A stretch of 64,000 nucleotides of DNA. Source: Prevotellaceae bacterium UBA4336 (lineage in GTDB: Bacteria; Bacteroidota; Bacteroidia; Bacteroidales; Bacteroidaceae). Shown one piece after another: positions 1 to 8,234 of the stretch; position 1 is the stretch's first letter, and every line of letters begins with the position of its first letter. The notes below the pieces were generated by a model. The model was not told where the DNA came from. It searched no databases and saw nothing but the letters and a program-made list of their open reading frames with translations. Both the position numbers and the translations under genes were made by a program. The DNA lies in the NCBI GenBank assembly GCA_002394305.1, contig DGTM01000009.1:1-64000 (forward strand), given 5' to 3'.

Positions 1-2191
1 AAGCTTCGTAGACATCCATCACAAGGGCCGGCTTATCCAGGTCCAGCTTGCGGAGAATCCTTCTTCTGCCTTTCACCCTCACCTCTTGGAGGGACGTGAT
101 GTCGCCTACTTTCTTGCTGCCAGTGTTCCCCGAATCTTCAGCTTCCCGGATTTGCAACTGATAGTATTCGTATGGCTTGACAAAGCGAGGGTGGCAAGTA
201 CGAATCCTGATGCTGTAGGCGGCGTATTCATCCGCATTTGGCATGAGCCACTGGTGAGCCACGGCTTTTGCTTTTTTCTTCTTCCCGTCCTTGTCGTTCT
301 TCTTTATTTCGTCGGGATTCGCTGCTGCAAGGTGCATGAGGCAGTAGCCTCCGAAGTGCGGAGCCTGAATGGTGAACTTGCCATCTTCCCCGACAGTCAA
401 ATCCCCATAAACAGGAGTCGCCCCCGGTTGAACATATTCTGCATGGAGATGCGTTTTCCTCATTGGACTGCTCAGAGTCTCATAGTCATATGTCTGGAGG
501 GGTTTGTCTATTACAGAGGTTGAATCTTCCGTGTACCAGAGGGGCAAGGGGGATTCGTCTGTAGGAACAAACAAAAAACCTTGCACATTTCCCGCACCTG
601 TACCTCGAACAGGAATCGGTCCGCCATACCCATGACGCATATAAGTGTCTTCCTGCTGCCTCGCTGCTACAAGAATAAAGCCGTCCTCCTGGTCGAGAGG
701 CGTGTATTTGTTGACCTCGCCCACTATCATCTGCGACTTCTCATAGGGCTCCACTATTTCCGACTGCCTGATGCCGAACCTGCGCCAGCCCTGCACCATG
801 AGCAGGAGGTCGAGGTGACGACGGCGCTCGGCATCGTCCTTCTCGAAGTAATAGCCGGGGTTCTCCACGAAGCCTTTGATGTGGCTGCTCAGCAGCATCT
901 CGGTCATGATGCTGCCGTTGTCGAAGATGGGGTCGCCAGTGGCTTTGTCTCTGACGGAAAGGGAAAAGGTAGCGCCGGCTTTGCCCTGCACTTTCAGCGA
1001 TACTTGCTCCAGCGGCTCATAGTCCTCCTTCATGCCGAGTATCTTCAAAGGTGCTTCCTGCAGCTCCGGCTTGTGGACAAAGACAAGCCTGTCTGCCAGG
1101 ATGTTCCCGTTCCTTAGAAGCGTCAGCTGTGCCACGCCTGCAGGCAGCGAGTCCTTGCCGACCGTCAGCGGTTCTCCCATATAGGGTATGTGCATTCTCG
1201 GCCTTCCGCATGTCGTGACGAGAAGCAGGACGGAATCTTTCTCTGTCCCCTGTATGCCGATGTCTGCCTTGATGCTTTCGGAGTCCTGTTCCACTCTCAA
1301 CGCCGCTCCGGAGGGGAGGATGTCGGGAAGGCTGACTTTCGTCTGCCTGCCTTCCTCGTCCTCAAAGATGCCAGACACCTTTTTCCCGTATTCGATGCAT
1401 AAATCCATACATCCCCTGCCTCTGTTCTCCGTCCGGGCAGAGCAAAGTGTGTCGCCGTTCTCGCCCAGCACAAAGAGCTTGCCTTCTGCGTGCCGCCCCT
1501 CGCCGTCCCGGGCCTCGAACGCCACGCGCTGCCTGATGCCGCCTATCAGATTGCCGCCCTCGGGGAACAGGGAAACGGCAGGCTTCTCCGGAATCTTCTC
1601 GTCCTTGTAGTCCCTGCGCAGCGGCCGCACCGTCATGTCCCTGTAGTATTCGCCAGGCTGCTGCGGCTTGTCGTAGACGGGGAACACGCGGCTGTAGAGC
1701 TTGTCGTAGTCGACGAAGAACTCCTGCGCATATTCCTTCTTGAGGAACCAGCGGTTGATGTACGGGTCGTGCGGATGCTCTTTCCTGCCGAAGTTGAGCT
1801 GCCAGCGGGTGTAGGCCCTGAGCTCATAGAAGCCGGCATAGAGCGAGTCCTCCAGACAGAAGCTGCCGCTGGCCTGTCCGCCCTTCAGTCGCAGCACCTG
1901 CCTTTCCGCCAGATAGCCGTCCTGCCCCAGCAGCTCCACGTAGAGCACCTCGCTCAGGTCGGTCGGCCTGCCCGTGTCGCTCCGCTGCACGTAAGCTTTG
2001 TAGAAGAGCGTGTCGCCCAGGAAGTAGCAGGTGTTGTCCATGTGGACGAACACCATCTCCTGGGGCAGTAATCGTCCAAAGGACGCTTGCCTCTTGGCGA
2101 GGTTGCTCAGCCCCGACTCTTGGGCGAGCAGTTTAACCGGCAGGAAGAGGGCAAACAGGATGGTCAGGATGGTAGTGAAGGCTCGTTTCAT
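1..2191 (-). CDS. Large exported MG2-domain protein, cut by the left edge
   Basis: This frame is open from an ATG at 2191 to the left edge, about 730 codons, and no stop is reached. Residues 1-24 form a signal peptide (hydrophobic ILTILFALFLPV, ending LLAQ). Residues about 45-140 resemble the macroglobulin-like MG2 domain found at the front of large exported Bacteroidetes proteins (FVHMDNTCYFLGDTLFY, then YELRAYTRW). A lysine-rich patch (KKNDKDGKKKKAK) lies near residue 635. Some relatives continue into regulatory-like or TonB-plug regions, but that part would lie outside the window. The start is the only Met before the signal peptide. A 22-nt repeat array separates it from pyrH upstream on the same strand. 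A weak -7-like box (TACATTTTG) precedes it. Substrate or partner unknown; an envelope location is inferred. Confidence 0.8.
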   Translation of the reverse strand, partial: MKRAFTTILTILFALFLPVKLLAQESGLSNLAKRQASFGRLLPQEMVFVHMDNTCYFLGDTLFYKAYVQRSDTGRPTDLSEVLYVELLGQDGYLAERQVLRLKGGQASGSFCLEDSLYAGFYELRAYTRWQLNFGRKEHPHDPYINRWFLKKEYAQEFFVDYDKLYSRVFPVYDKPQQPGEYYRDMTVRPLRRDYKDEKIPEKPAVSLFPEGGNLIGGIRQRVAFEARDGEGRHAEGKLFVLGENGDTLCSARTENRGRGCMDLCIEYGKKVSGIFEDEEGRQTKVSLPDILPSGAALRVEQDSESIKADIGIQGTEKDSVLLLVTTCGRPRMHIPYMGEPLTVGKDSLPAGVAQLTLLRNGNILADRLVFVHKPELQEAPLKILGMKEDYEPLEQVSLKVQGKAGATFSLSVRDKATGDPIFDNGSIMTEMLLSSHIKGFVENPGYYFEKDDAERRRHLDLLLMVQGWRRFGIRQSEIVEPYEKSQMIVGEVNKYTPLDQEDGFILVAARQQEDTYMRHGYGGPIPVRGTGAGNVQGFLFVPTDESPLPLWYTEDSTSVIDKPLQTYDYETLSSPMRKTHLHAEYVQPGATPVYGDLTVGEDGKFTIQAPHFGGYCLMHLAAANPDEIKKNDKDGKKKKAKAVAHQWLMPNADEYAAYSIRIRTCHPRFVKPYEYYQLQIREAEDSGNTGSKKVGDITSLQEVRVKGRRRILRKLDLDKPALVMDVYEA

Positions 2192-2388
2192 GTCTGTTTA
2201 TCTTTTTGTCTTTCCACGTTTAACTATATAAACGCCCGAACTGGCAAAATGTAACAAGTAAGGAGCATAAAGTTTCATAAATTACCGGGAAACTTGTTTC
2301 GCTGGGGTACACGGGCGAAACCCAGCCACCAGCGCTGAAGCCGATGCCTGGCTCCTGGAGTTGTAGGGAGAGGAACCGGAAGCACCGT

Positions 2389-2606
2389 GCTCTTATTTCG
2401 GAAGCCCTAGGCTCTTATCTCAGAAGACCTAGGCTCTTATCCCGGAAGCCCCAGGCTCTTATTTCGGAAGCCCCAGGCTCTTATTTCGGAAGCCCTAGGC
2501 TCTTATTTCGGAAGCACCGTGCTCTTATTTCGGAAGCACCGTGCTCTTATTTCGGAAGACCCAGGCTCTTATCCCCGACACGGCGTGCTCTTATTTCGGA
2601 AGCCCC
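2389..2606. repeat. 22-nt tandem repeat array, about 10 units
   Basis: About ten head-to-tail copies of a 22-nt unit with core GCTCTTATTTCGGAAG, joined by CCCCAG, CCCTAG or CACCGT. The units abut with no unique spacers, so this is not a CRISPR array. The array lies beyond the 3' end of pyrH and upstream of the MG2 gene. Related arrays occur at 23967, 53432 and 55808. Confidence 0.85.
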
Positions 2607-2617
2607 CTGCGCTTCCT

Positions 2618-2650
2618 CTCCTCCCCTTTGGGGGAGGTCGGGAGAGGGGC
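2618..2650. repeat. C/G-rich palindromic element, intergenic copy
   Basis: A 33-nt block with palindromic core CTCCCCTTTGGGGGAG begins 2 nt beyond the pyrH stop. It matches positions 62567-62599, inside the M20 deacylase coding region, at 32 of 33 bases. The palindrome may also act as a terminator hairpin for pyrH. Confidence 0.8.
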
Positions 2651-2652
2651 TA

Positions 2653-3363
2653 TTAGTTATGCACGAGCGTGCCGATGTCCTCGCCGCTGAGCACACGCAT
2701 GAGGTTGCCGGGGACGTCCATGTTGAAGACGTAGATGGGCAGGTTGTTCTGCATGCACATGGCTGTGGCGGTGATGTCCATGACTTTCAGTCCGCGGGCG
2801 ATGACCTCGCTGTAGGTGATGTCGTGGAACTTGGTGGCCGTGGGGTCCTTCTCGGGGTCGGCGGTGTAGATGCCGTCCACGCGTGTGCCCTTGAGCATGA
2901 CGTCGGCCTCTATCTCGATGCCGCGCAGCGAGGAGCCAGTGTCGGTGGTGAAGTAGGGGCTGCCGGTGCCTGCGCTGAAGATGGCGACCTGGCCTTGCTG
3001 CATGGCGCGGATGGCTTTCCACTTGCTGTAGAACTCGCCGATGGGCTCCATGCGGATGGCAGTGAGGACGCAGTTGGGCTGGCCCACGGCGTCGAGGGCG
3101 CTGCTCAGTGCGAGCGAGTTGATGACGGTGGCGCACATGCCCATCTGGTCGCCCTTGACGCGGTCGAAGCCTTTGCCCGTTCCGCTGAGTCCGCGGAAGA
3201 TGTTGCCGCCGCCGATGACGATGCCTATCTCTATGCCCATGTCGGCTGCTTCCTTGATTTGCTGTGCGTACTGGCCGAGGCGTTCGGGGTCGATGCCGTA
3301 GCCCTGCTGTCCCATCAGGCTCTCGCCCGAGAGCTTGAGAAGAATGCGTTTGAATCTTGTCAT
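2653..3363 (-). CDS. pyrH: UMP kinase (uridylate kinase)
   Basis: The 236-residue product is the bacterial amino-acid-kinase-fold UMP kinase, which makes UDP from UMP and ATP in pyrimidine nucleotide synthesis in the cytoplasm. Visible motifs are KLSGES (residues 10-15), the phosphate loop GGGNIFRG (51-58), and the nucleotide-site segment AGTGSPYFTTDT (131-142). The length is normal for the family. It lies 54 nt downstream of birA on the same strand and probably shares its transcript; the spacer carries short TTATAACG-type repeats. A 22-nt repeat array and a palindromic element follow the stop and may end the transcript. frr, often near pyrH in other bacteria, is not here. Confidence 0.97.
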   Translation of the reverse strand: MTRFKRILLKLSGESLMGQQGYGIDPERLGQYAQQIKEAADMGIEIGIVIGGGNIFRGLSGTGKGFDRVKGDQMGMCATVINSLALSSALDAVGQPNCVLTAIRMEPIGEFYSKWKAIRAMQQGQVAIFSAGTGSPYFTTDTGSSLRGIEIEADVMLKGTRVDGIYTADPEKDPTATKFHDITYSEVIARGLKVMDITATAMCMQNNLPIYVFNMDVPGNLMRVLSGEDIGTLVHN

Positions 3364-3417
3364 GTCATATCATTTTTAATGTTTCTCTTGTCGTTATTTC
3401 GTTATAATGTTATAACG

Positions 3418-4188
3418 TCATAAAGGATTTATCAGGAACCTGACTTCCTTGAATGCGTAGCGCCTCTGTGTGCCTGTCGTGTCCACGAGGATGAGGTGTC
3501 CGCTGGGCTCCACGTCGGTGAGTGTGGCGCGGAAGGTGCCGTCCTTGTCGCTGTAGCTGTGCTCCTGCCCGAGGCGGTAGAGGCGGCTCTTGTAGCGGCG
3601 GTGCAGGGCGTCGATGGCGTCGGGCGCCCCGTCGGTTATCTGTCCGAAGAGGTTCAGGAAGTTTTCCATGAAGTGCTCCAGCACGCTGCGGCGCTCTACG
3701 TCGTGCCCCACGATGTCGGCCAGCGAGCGCGGGTTGGGTGCGTCGCTCAGGAAGCGTCGCTGGTCCACGTTGATGCCGATGCCGATGGTGGAGCTTTGGA
3801 CGAGCGGTCCCTGCAGGTCGTTCTCGATGAGTATGCCTGCCACCTTGCTGTCGGCGTAGTAGATGTCGTTGGGCCACTTGATGGAGAAGGGGGCTCCGAG
3901 ACTGTCCACTATTGCCAGGGCCGTCACCTCCGAGATGGCGAACATGTGGCGGGCGGGCAGGGCTTCGGGCCAGACGCGCAGGCTCATCAGCAGGTTCTCG
4001 CCGCGTGCCGACTCCCAGCGATTCGTGTCGGCTCCCCTTCCTGCACTCTGGAACTCAGCCGTCACGAGCACGGGACGATGGTCGTCCGGCATGTCGAGGC
4101 GGCGCAAGAAGTTGTTGGTGGAGTCCACCTCGTCGAGCTCTATCAAGCGATAGCTCGGCGAATTATTCTGGCTGAAATGCATCTCCAT
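3418..4188 (-). CDS. birA: Biotin--[acetyl-CoA carboxylase] ligase, single-domain
   Basis: The 256-residue product matches the catalytic domain of biotin protein ligase, which forms biotinyl-AMP and transfers biotin to carboxylase lysines. Motifs: EVDSTNNFL near residue 20, a biotinyl-AMP loop AGRGADTNRW, KWPNDIYY and KVAGILIE, with the small C-terminal domain present. There is no N-terminal winged helix, so it should not be a DNA-binding repressor. The start at 4188 was chosen because a -7 promoter box lies at 4214-4222, inside the 30-codon extension that a longer frame would need; Met at 4182 is also possible. It is probably co-transcribed with pyrH. Confidence 0.93.
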   Translation of the reverse strand: MEMHFSQNNSPSYRLIELDEVDSTNNFLRRLDMPDDHRPVLVTAEFQSAGRGADTNRWESARGENLLMSLRVWPEALPARHMFAISEVTALAIVDSLGAPFSIKWPNDIYYADSKVAGILIENDLQGPLVQSSTIGIGINVDQRRFLSDAPNPRSLADIVGHDVERRSVLEHFMENFLNLFGQITDGAPDAIDALHRRYKSRLYRLGQEHSYSDKDGTFRATLTDVEPSGHLILVDTTGTQRRYAFKEVRFLINPL

Positions 4189-4213
4189 TGCTCTTTTGTC
4201 ACGAAAGAATAGT

Positions 4214-4222
4214 GCAAAGATA
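4214..4222 (-). promoter_or_regulatory. Bacteroidetes -7 promoter box for birA-pyrH
   Basis: TATCTTTGC on the minus strand matches the TAnnTTTG -7 consensus of Bacteroidetes primary-sigma promoters. It lies 25 nt before the birA start, and TTTG-containing sequence is found upstream. Confidence 0.7.
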
Positions 4223-4318
4223 GTAAACTTTTCCCTTTCAAAGGCAAAGACAAAGGGAAAAGAGCAAAAAAAAGACAAGTTTTTAGGCCATAGGCTTCAT
4301 AATGTGCAAACTTTTATC

Positions 4319-4327
4319 TATCTTTGC
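4319..4327 (+). promoter_or_regulatory. -7 promoter box for the GH105 gene
   Basis: TATCTTTGC followed by AGG gives a predicted transcription start near 4332, about 30 nt before the ATG. No clear -33 TTTG was found. The box is divergent from the birA promoter about 100 nt away. Confidence 0.65.
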
Positions 4328-4361
4328 AGGGAATTGGTAGAAAACTCATCGAATAATTGAT

Positions 4362-5489
4362 ATGAAGCAGGAACTATTGACGATTTTTGCTCTGCTGCTT
4401 TCCTTGACGGTAAATGCAACGAAGAATGATGTACTGAAAGACTTTCCTTCCGGCAGCACGCCGCAGGAAGTAGGACGTCGTCTCGCCTATCATTTCATCG
4501 ACGGCAAGCATGCCACCTGGGGCGACACGAAGAACCTTGGCTACCACGAAGTGTGCACCTGGAACGGTGCCTTGATGTGGGGACGCGCCATGGGCGATGA
4601 TGTCATCCTGCAAAAGATGAAGGAACGCTTCGACGACCTTTTGGCAAACCACAAGGAGAACATCCCAGCGAAGAACCACGTGGACTTCAACATGTTTGGC
4701 TCCTTGCCGCTCAGCCTCTACAAGTCCTTCCCCACAGAGGAGAGTTACAAGCAGATGGGACTCTCCTATGCTGACACGCAATGGGAACTGCCCAAGAATG
4801 CCAAGGAAAGCGAGAAACGGCTCGCCCGACAGGGCTATACGTGGCAGACACGTATGTGGATAGACGACATGTACATGATAACGATTGTCCAGGCCTGGGC
4901 CTACCGCACGACCGGCGACCGCAAGTACATCGACCGCGCCGCACACGAGATGGTGAAGTATCTCGACGAGCTGCAGCGTCCCAACGGCCTCTTCTACCAT
5001 GCGCCAGATGTGCCGTTCTATTGGGGACGCGGCGACGGTTGGATGGCTGTGGGCCTCACCGAAGTGCTGGACGCTTTGCCCAAGGACAGCCCCTACTACA
5101 AACGCATCATGAAAGGCTACCGAAAGATGATGAAGAGCCTCCTGAAGTATCGCAACGCCGAGGGCCTCTGGAATCAACTCATCGATCAGCCCGACTTCTG
5201 GACCGAGACGTCCGGCTCTGCCATGTTCACCTATGCCTTCATCTGCGGCGTCAAGAAGGGATGGCTGTCTGCCAAGACTTATGCCCCGGCTGCACGCAAG
5301 GCTTGGCTCGCCCTTATTCCTTATATAAACAGCAACGATGATGTCACCAACATCTGCGTCGGCACAGGCAAGAAGAACGACTTCAACTATTACCTCGACC
5401 GCCCGAAGATGACGGGCGACTATCACGGCCAGGGGCCATACCTCTGGTGCGCAGCGGCACTGATGGAAAATGAAAGAATGAGAAAATGA
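4362..5489 (+). CDS. Exported GH105 unsaturated glycuronyl (rhamnogalacturonyl) hydrolase
   Basis: The 375-residue protein resembles GH105/GH88 (alpha/alpha)6-barrel enzymes such as YteR/YesR, which remove the 4,5-unsaturated uronic acid left by polysaccharide lyases. Residues 1-19 are a signal peptide, suggesting a periplasmic enzyme. Family hallmarks are RMWIDDMYM (Asp-167/168, region of the catalytic acid), WGRGDGW (221-227) and WTETSGSAMF (from 280). It heads a four-gene plus-strand group (GH105, GH2, GalK-like kinase, nucleotidyltransferase). Its last codons run into an 8-nt repeat tract (GAAAGAAT), so the C-terminal residues ENERMRK are repeat-derived and could vary between strains. The pectin-type substrate is inferred. 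Confidence 0.88.
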   Translation: MKQELLTIFALLLSLTVNATKNDVLKDFPSGSTPQEVGRRLAYHFIDGKHATWGDTKNLGYHEVCTWNGALMWGRAMGDDVILQKMKERFDDLLANHKENIPAKNHVDFNMFGSLPLSLYKSFPTEESYKQMGLSYADTQWELPKNAKESEKRLARQGYTWQTRMWIDDMYMITIVQAWAYRTTGDRKYIDRAAHEMVKYLDELQRPNGLFYHAPDVPFYWGRGDGWMAVGLTEVLDALPKDSPYYKRIMKGYRKMMKSLLKYRNAEGLWNQLIDQPDFWTETSGSAMFTYAFICGVKKGWLSAKTYAPAARKAWLALIPYINSNDDVTNICVGTGKKNDFNYYLDRPKMTGDYHGQGPYLWCAAALMENERMRK

Positions 5490-5520
5490 AAGAATGAAAG
5501 AATGAAAGAATGAAACAATG
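5467..5520. repeat. 8-nt microsatellite (GAAAGAAT) spanning a gene junction
   Basis: Imperfect tandem GAAAGAAT/GAAAATGA units cover the last codons of the GH105 gene, the spacer and the GH2 start codon. The unit length is not a multiple of three, so slippage would change the GH105 C terminus and the spacing to the GH2 start. Similar tracts lie at 9410 and 9516. Confidence 0.8.
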
Positions 5521-8193
5521 AAAAAGATACTTCTCACTTCTTTTCTGATATTCCTCGCTGCGTTGTCTGCTTGGGCAGGCGACGGTCGCGAGTATATCAC
5601 CCTCGACTCCCGCCTCGGGCATGGCGGCAACATCGTGTGGCACATGATTCGTGATAGAGAGACGAAGGCCACCGCCAGGGAAATCTCCATGCCAGGCTTC
5701 AAGCAGGAAGGCTGGGCGGAAGCCATCGTGCCGGCAACGGTTCTGACGAATCTCGTGGAGCAAAAGGTCTACCCCGAGCCTTACTACGGGCAGACGAACA
5801 AGCTGGCGAACAACATCATCCCCGACATCGCCAATGTGGGGCGCGAGTTCTACACCTATTGGTTCCGCACCGAGTTCACCGTGCCGGCAGAGTACAAGGG
5901 CAAGCGCATCTGGCTCGAGCCGATGGGCATCAACTACAGGGCCGAAGTTTGGGTCAACGGTTATATGATAGGCACGATGGCCGGCATGTTCAACAGTCAG
6001 CCCTTCGACATCACCGACCGCGCCGTGCAGCCCGGAGGGACGACCGCCCTTGCCATACGCGTCTATCCCGTCGATGTGCCCGGCACGACCGCGCCGAAGG
6101 GATGGGGAGCCGTGGGCGAGTGGCACAACGGTGGCGACGGCTGGATGGGGCAGAACGTGTCGCAGCTCATGACGGTGGGCTGGGACTTCACCTTCGAGGA
6201 CGGCATACGCGACCGCAACACCGGCATCTGGCGCTCCATACGCCTCTATGCCACGGGAGGACAGCAGCTGCGCAGCCCCTTTGTCCGCTCCGAGCTTTCC
6301 CACCCCGGCTACGACGAGGCCCGCGAGACGGTGAGCGTCGAGGTCTGGAACCCGGGCACCGGCGGCGCCGAGTGCTCCGTCCTCGGGGAAATAGAAGGCA
6401 CGGGCATCCGTTTCCGTAAGGACAAGGTACGGATAGGCCGCGGCCAGCACACGACGGTGACGTTCACGCCGCAGGACCACCCGCAGCTCGTCATGAAGCG
6501 GCCGCGCCTGTGGTGGCCCAAGAACAAGGGCGGGCAACACCTCTACACCCTCCGCCTCAAGCTGCTCGACGGCAAGGGGAACCTCACGGACAGCCTCTCC
6601 ACACGCTTCGGCATACGCGAAGTCGTTGCCACCCGCGAGACGCCCGACAAGTCGAAGCTCTTTCTGGTGAACGGCCACAAGACCTTCGTGCGCGGCACCA
6701 ACTGGATTCCCGAAGCCATGCTCCGCACCGACGACAGTCGCATGGAGACCGAGCTGGCCCTCACCGACCAGTCGGGCGTCAACCTGCTGCGTCTGTGGGG
6801 CGGCGGCATAGCCGAGAGCGACCGCTTCTACGAGCTGTGCGACGAGCTGGGCATCATGGTGTGGCAGGAGTTCTGGATGACCGGCGACACGAAGCACCCC
6901 ATGGACGAACCGCTCTACCTCGCCAACGTGGAGAACACCATGAAGCGCATCCGCAACCATCCCAGCATCGTCATCTACGTGTCGAGCAACGAGAGTTCGG
7001 CCGTCACCGGGGCCGAGGAGCTCATCCGCAGCCTTGCCCCCGACGTGCCCTATCAGATGCAAAGCGAATGTGACGGCGTGCACGACGGCAGCCCCTACAA
7101 GCAGGTCAATCCCATGCGCCACTACGAGAACACCGCCTCCGACCGCGGCAGCCGCGTCGACGGCTTCAACCCCGAGTACGGCGCCCCGACCCTTCCCATC
7201 GTCGAAGACCTCTACGAGATGATGCTCCGCGAGGACCTCTGGCCCATGAACAAGTCGACGTGGGACTACATGGACGGCAACGGCTTCCACCTGATGAGCA
7301 CGCTCTACAAGGATATGGTAGACCAGTACGGCCAGTCGACGAGCATCGAGGAGTTCGCCCGCCGCGGGCAGATGGTGGGCGCCATCAACTCGAAGAGCAT
7401 CTGGGAGGTGTGGAACGAGAACAAGCTCCAGTACGGCGACCGCTGGTGCTCCGGCTTGCTCTTCTGGTACCACAACTGCCCGAACTGGCAAGTCTGCGCC
7501 CGCCTGTGGGACTGGTTCCTGGAGCCCACCGCATCGCTCTACCACACCATGCATGCCCTCGAGCCGGTGCACATACAGTACGACTACCTGAAGGGAACCG
7601 TCAGCGTCAGCAACGATTACATCGAGCCGCAGAGGGGACTGCGGGCCAGGGCCGAGGTCTACGACCTGCAGAGCCGCCGCGTGAGCACCGTCACGACGAG
7701 GGTCGACGTGCCTGCCGACGGCGTAGCCAACGACGTGCTGAAGGTTGAAATCCCCGACGACATCACGCCTGTCCACTTCATCGCCCTCGAGCTGACCGAT
7801 GCCCGGGGCAACCTGGTGAGCAAGAACTTCTACTGGCGCTCGACCAGCAAGTACGAAGGGAAGAACACCGTGACGGGCCCCTGCACCGCCGGCTTCGAGC
7901 CCCTCGCCACCCTGCCCGAGGCAAAGCCCACAGTCACGGCCCGCTTCCTTTCTGTCGGCGAACATGAAGTGACGGTGAAGAACAGCGGACGGCGCATCGC
8001 CTTCTTCTGCCAGCTCCTCCTGACCGACAAAGCGCTCAAGCCCGTGCACGGCACCTACTACAGCGACAACTTCTTCTCCCTCCTGCCCGGCGAGAAGAAG
8101 ACCATCATCGTCCGCACAACCCGCCGCGGCTTTGAATATCGCCTCCGCTTCTGCGAGAATATGGGAACCATGCAGAACATAACAGTAAAATAA
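5518..8193 (+). CDS. Exported GH2 glycosidase (beta-mannosidase / exo-beta-glucosaminidase-like)
   Basis: The 891-residue protein has a signal peptide (about 1-20), an N-terminal sugar-binding-like jelly roll (residues 30-230), an immunoglobulin-like domain, a TIM barrel and C-terminal beta domains, the order of GH2 enzymes. The likely acid/base is Glu-492 in VSSNES, where beta-mannosidases have GNNE, and the nucleophile Glu-553 in NPEYGAP. The extended N-terminal region and the NxEYG nucleophile motif suggest the exo-glucosaminidase/mannosidase branch rather than LacZ; substrate specificity cannot be fixed by reading. It lies 28 nt after the GH105 gene in the same apparent operon. Confidence 0.87.
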   Translation: MKKILLTSFLIFLAALSAWAGDGREYITLDSRLGHGGNIVWHMIRDRETKATAREISMPGFKQEGWAEAIVPATVLTNLVEQKVYPEPYYGQTNKLANNIIPDIANVGREFYTYWFRTEFTVPAEYKGKRIWLEPMGINYRAEVWVNGYMIGTMAGMFNSQPFDITDRAVQPGGTTALAIRVYPVDVPGTTAPKGWGAVGEWHNGGDGWMGQNVSQLMTVGWDFTFEDGIRDRNTGIWRSIRLYATGGQQLRSPFVRSELSHPGYDEARETVSVEVWNPGTGGAECSVLGEIEGTGIRFRKDKVRIGRGQHTTVTFTPQDHPQLVMKRPRLWWPKNKGGQHLYTLRLKLLDGKGNLTDSLSTRFGIREVVATRETPDKSKLFLVNGHKTFVRGTNWIPEAMLRTDDSRMETELALTDQSGVNLLRLWGGGIAESDRFYELCDELGIMVWQEFWMTGDTKHPMDEPLYLANVENTMKRIRNHPSIVIYVSSNESSAVTGAEELIRSLAPDVPYQMQSECDGVHDGSPYKQVNPMRHYENTASDRGSRVDGFNPEYGAPTLPIVEDLYEMMLREDLWPMNKSTWDYMDGNGFHLMSTLYKDMVDQYGQSTSIEEFARRGQMVGAINSKSIWEVWNENKLQYGDRWCSGLLFWYHNCPNWQVCARLWDWFLEPTASLYHTMHALEPVHIQYDYLKGTVSVSNDYIEPQRGLRARAEVYDLQSRRVSTVTTRVDVPADGVANDVLKVEIPDDITPVHFIALELTDARGNLVSKNFYWRSTSKYEGKNTVTGPCTAGFEPLATLPEAKPTVTARFLSVGEHEVTVKNSGRRIAFFCQLLLTDKALKPVHGTYYSDNFFSLLPGEKKTIIVRTTRRGFEYRLRFCENMGTMQNITVK

Positions 8194-8194
8194 T

Positions 8195-8230
8195 CCCTCC
8201 GAATACTCAGAACCCTCCGAATACTCAGAA
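8195..8230. repeat. Two exact tandem copies of an 18-nt unit
   Basis: CCCTCCGAATACTCAGAA occurs twice, head to tail, and fills nearly all of the 41-nt spacer between the GH2 gene and the GalK-like kinase gene. Confidence 0.9.
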
Positions 8231-8234
8231 CCCC

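Noticed and set aside
1..6. AAGCTT (HindIII site) at the first base, suggesting a clone end
   Set aside because: The site matches a cloning boundary, but a chance match cannot be excluded and the frame continues to the edge without disruption.
2389..2606. CRISPR array
   Set aside because: The 22-nt units are contiguous with no unique spacers, and no cas genes are present. The same holds for 23967, 53432, 55808 and 63515.
2344..3423. A 359-codon plus-strand frame through the repeat array and across pyrH
   Set aside because: Its N-terminal part is translated 22-nt repeats and the rest is antisense to pyrH, a well-supported gene.
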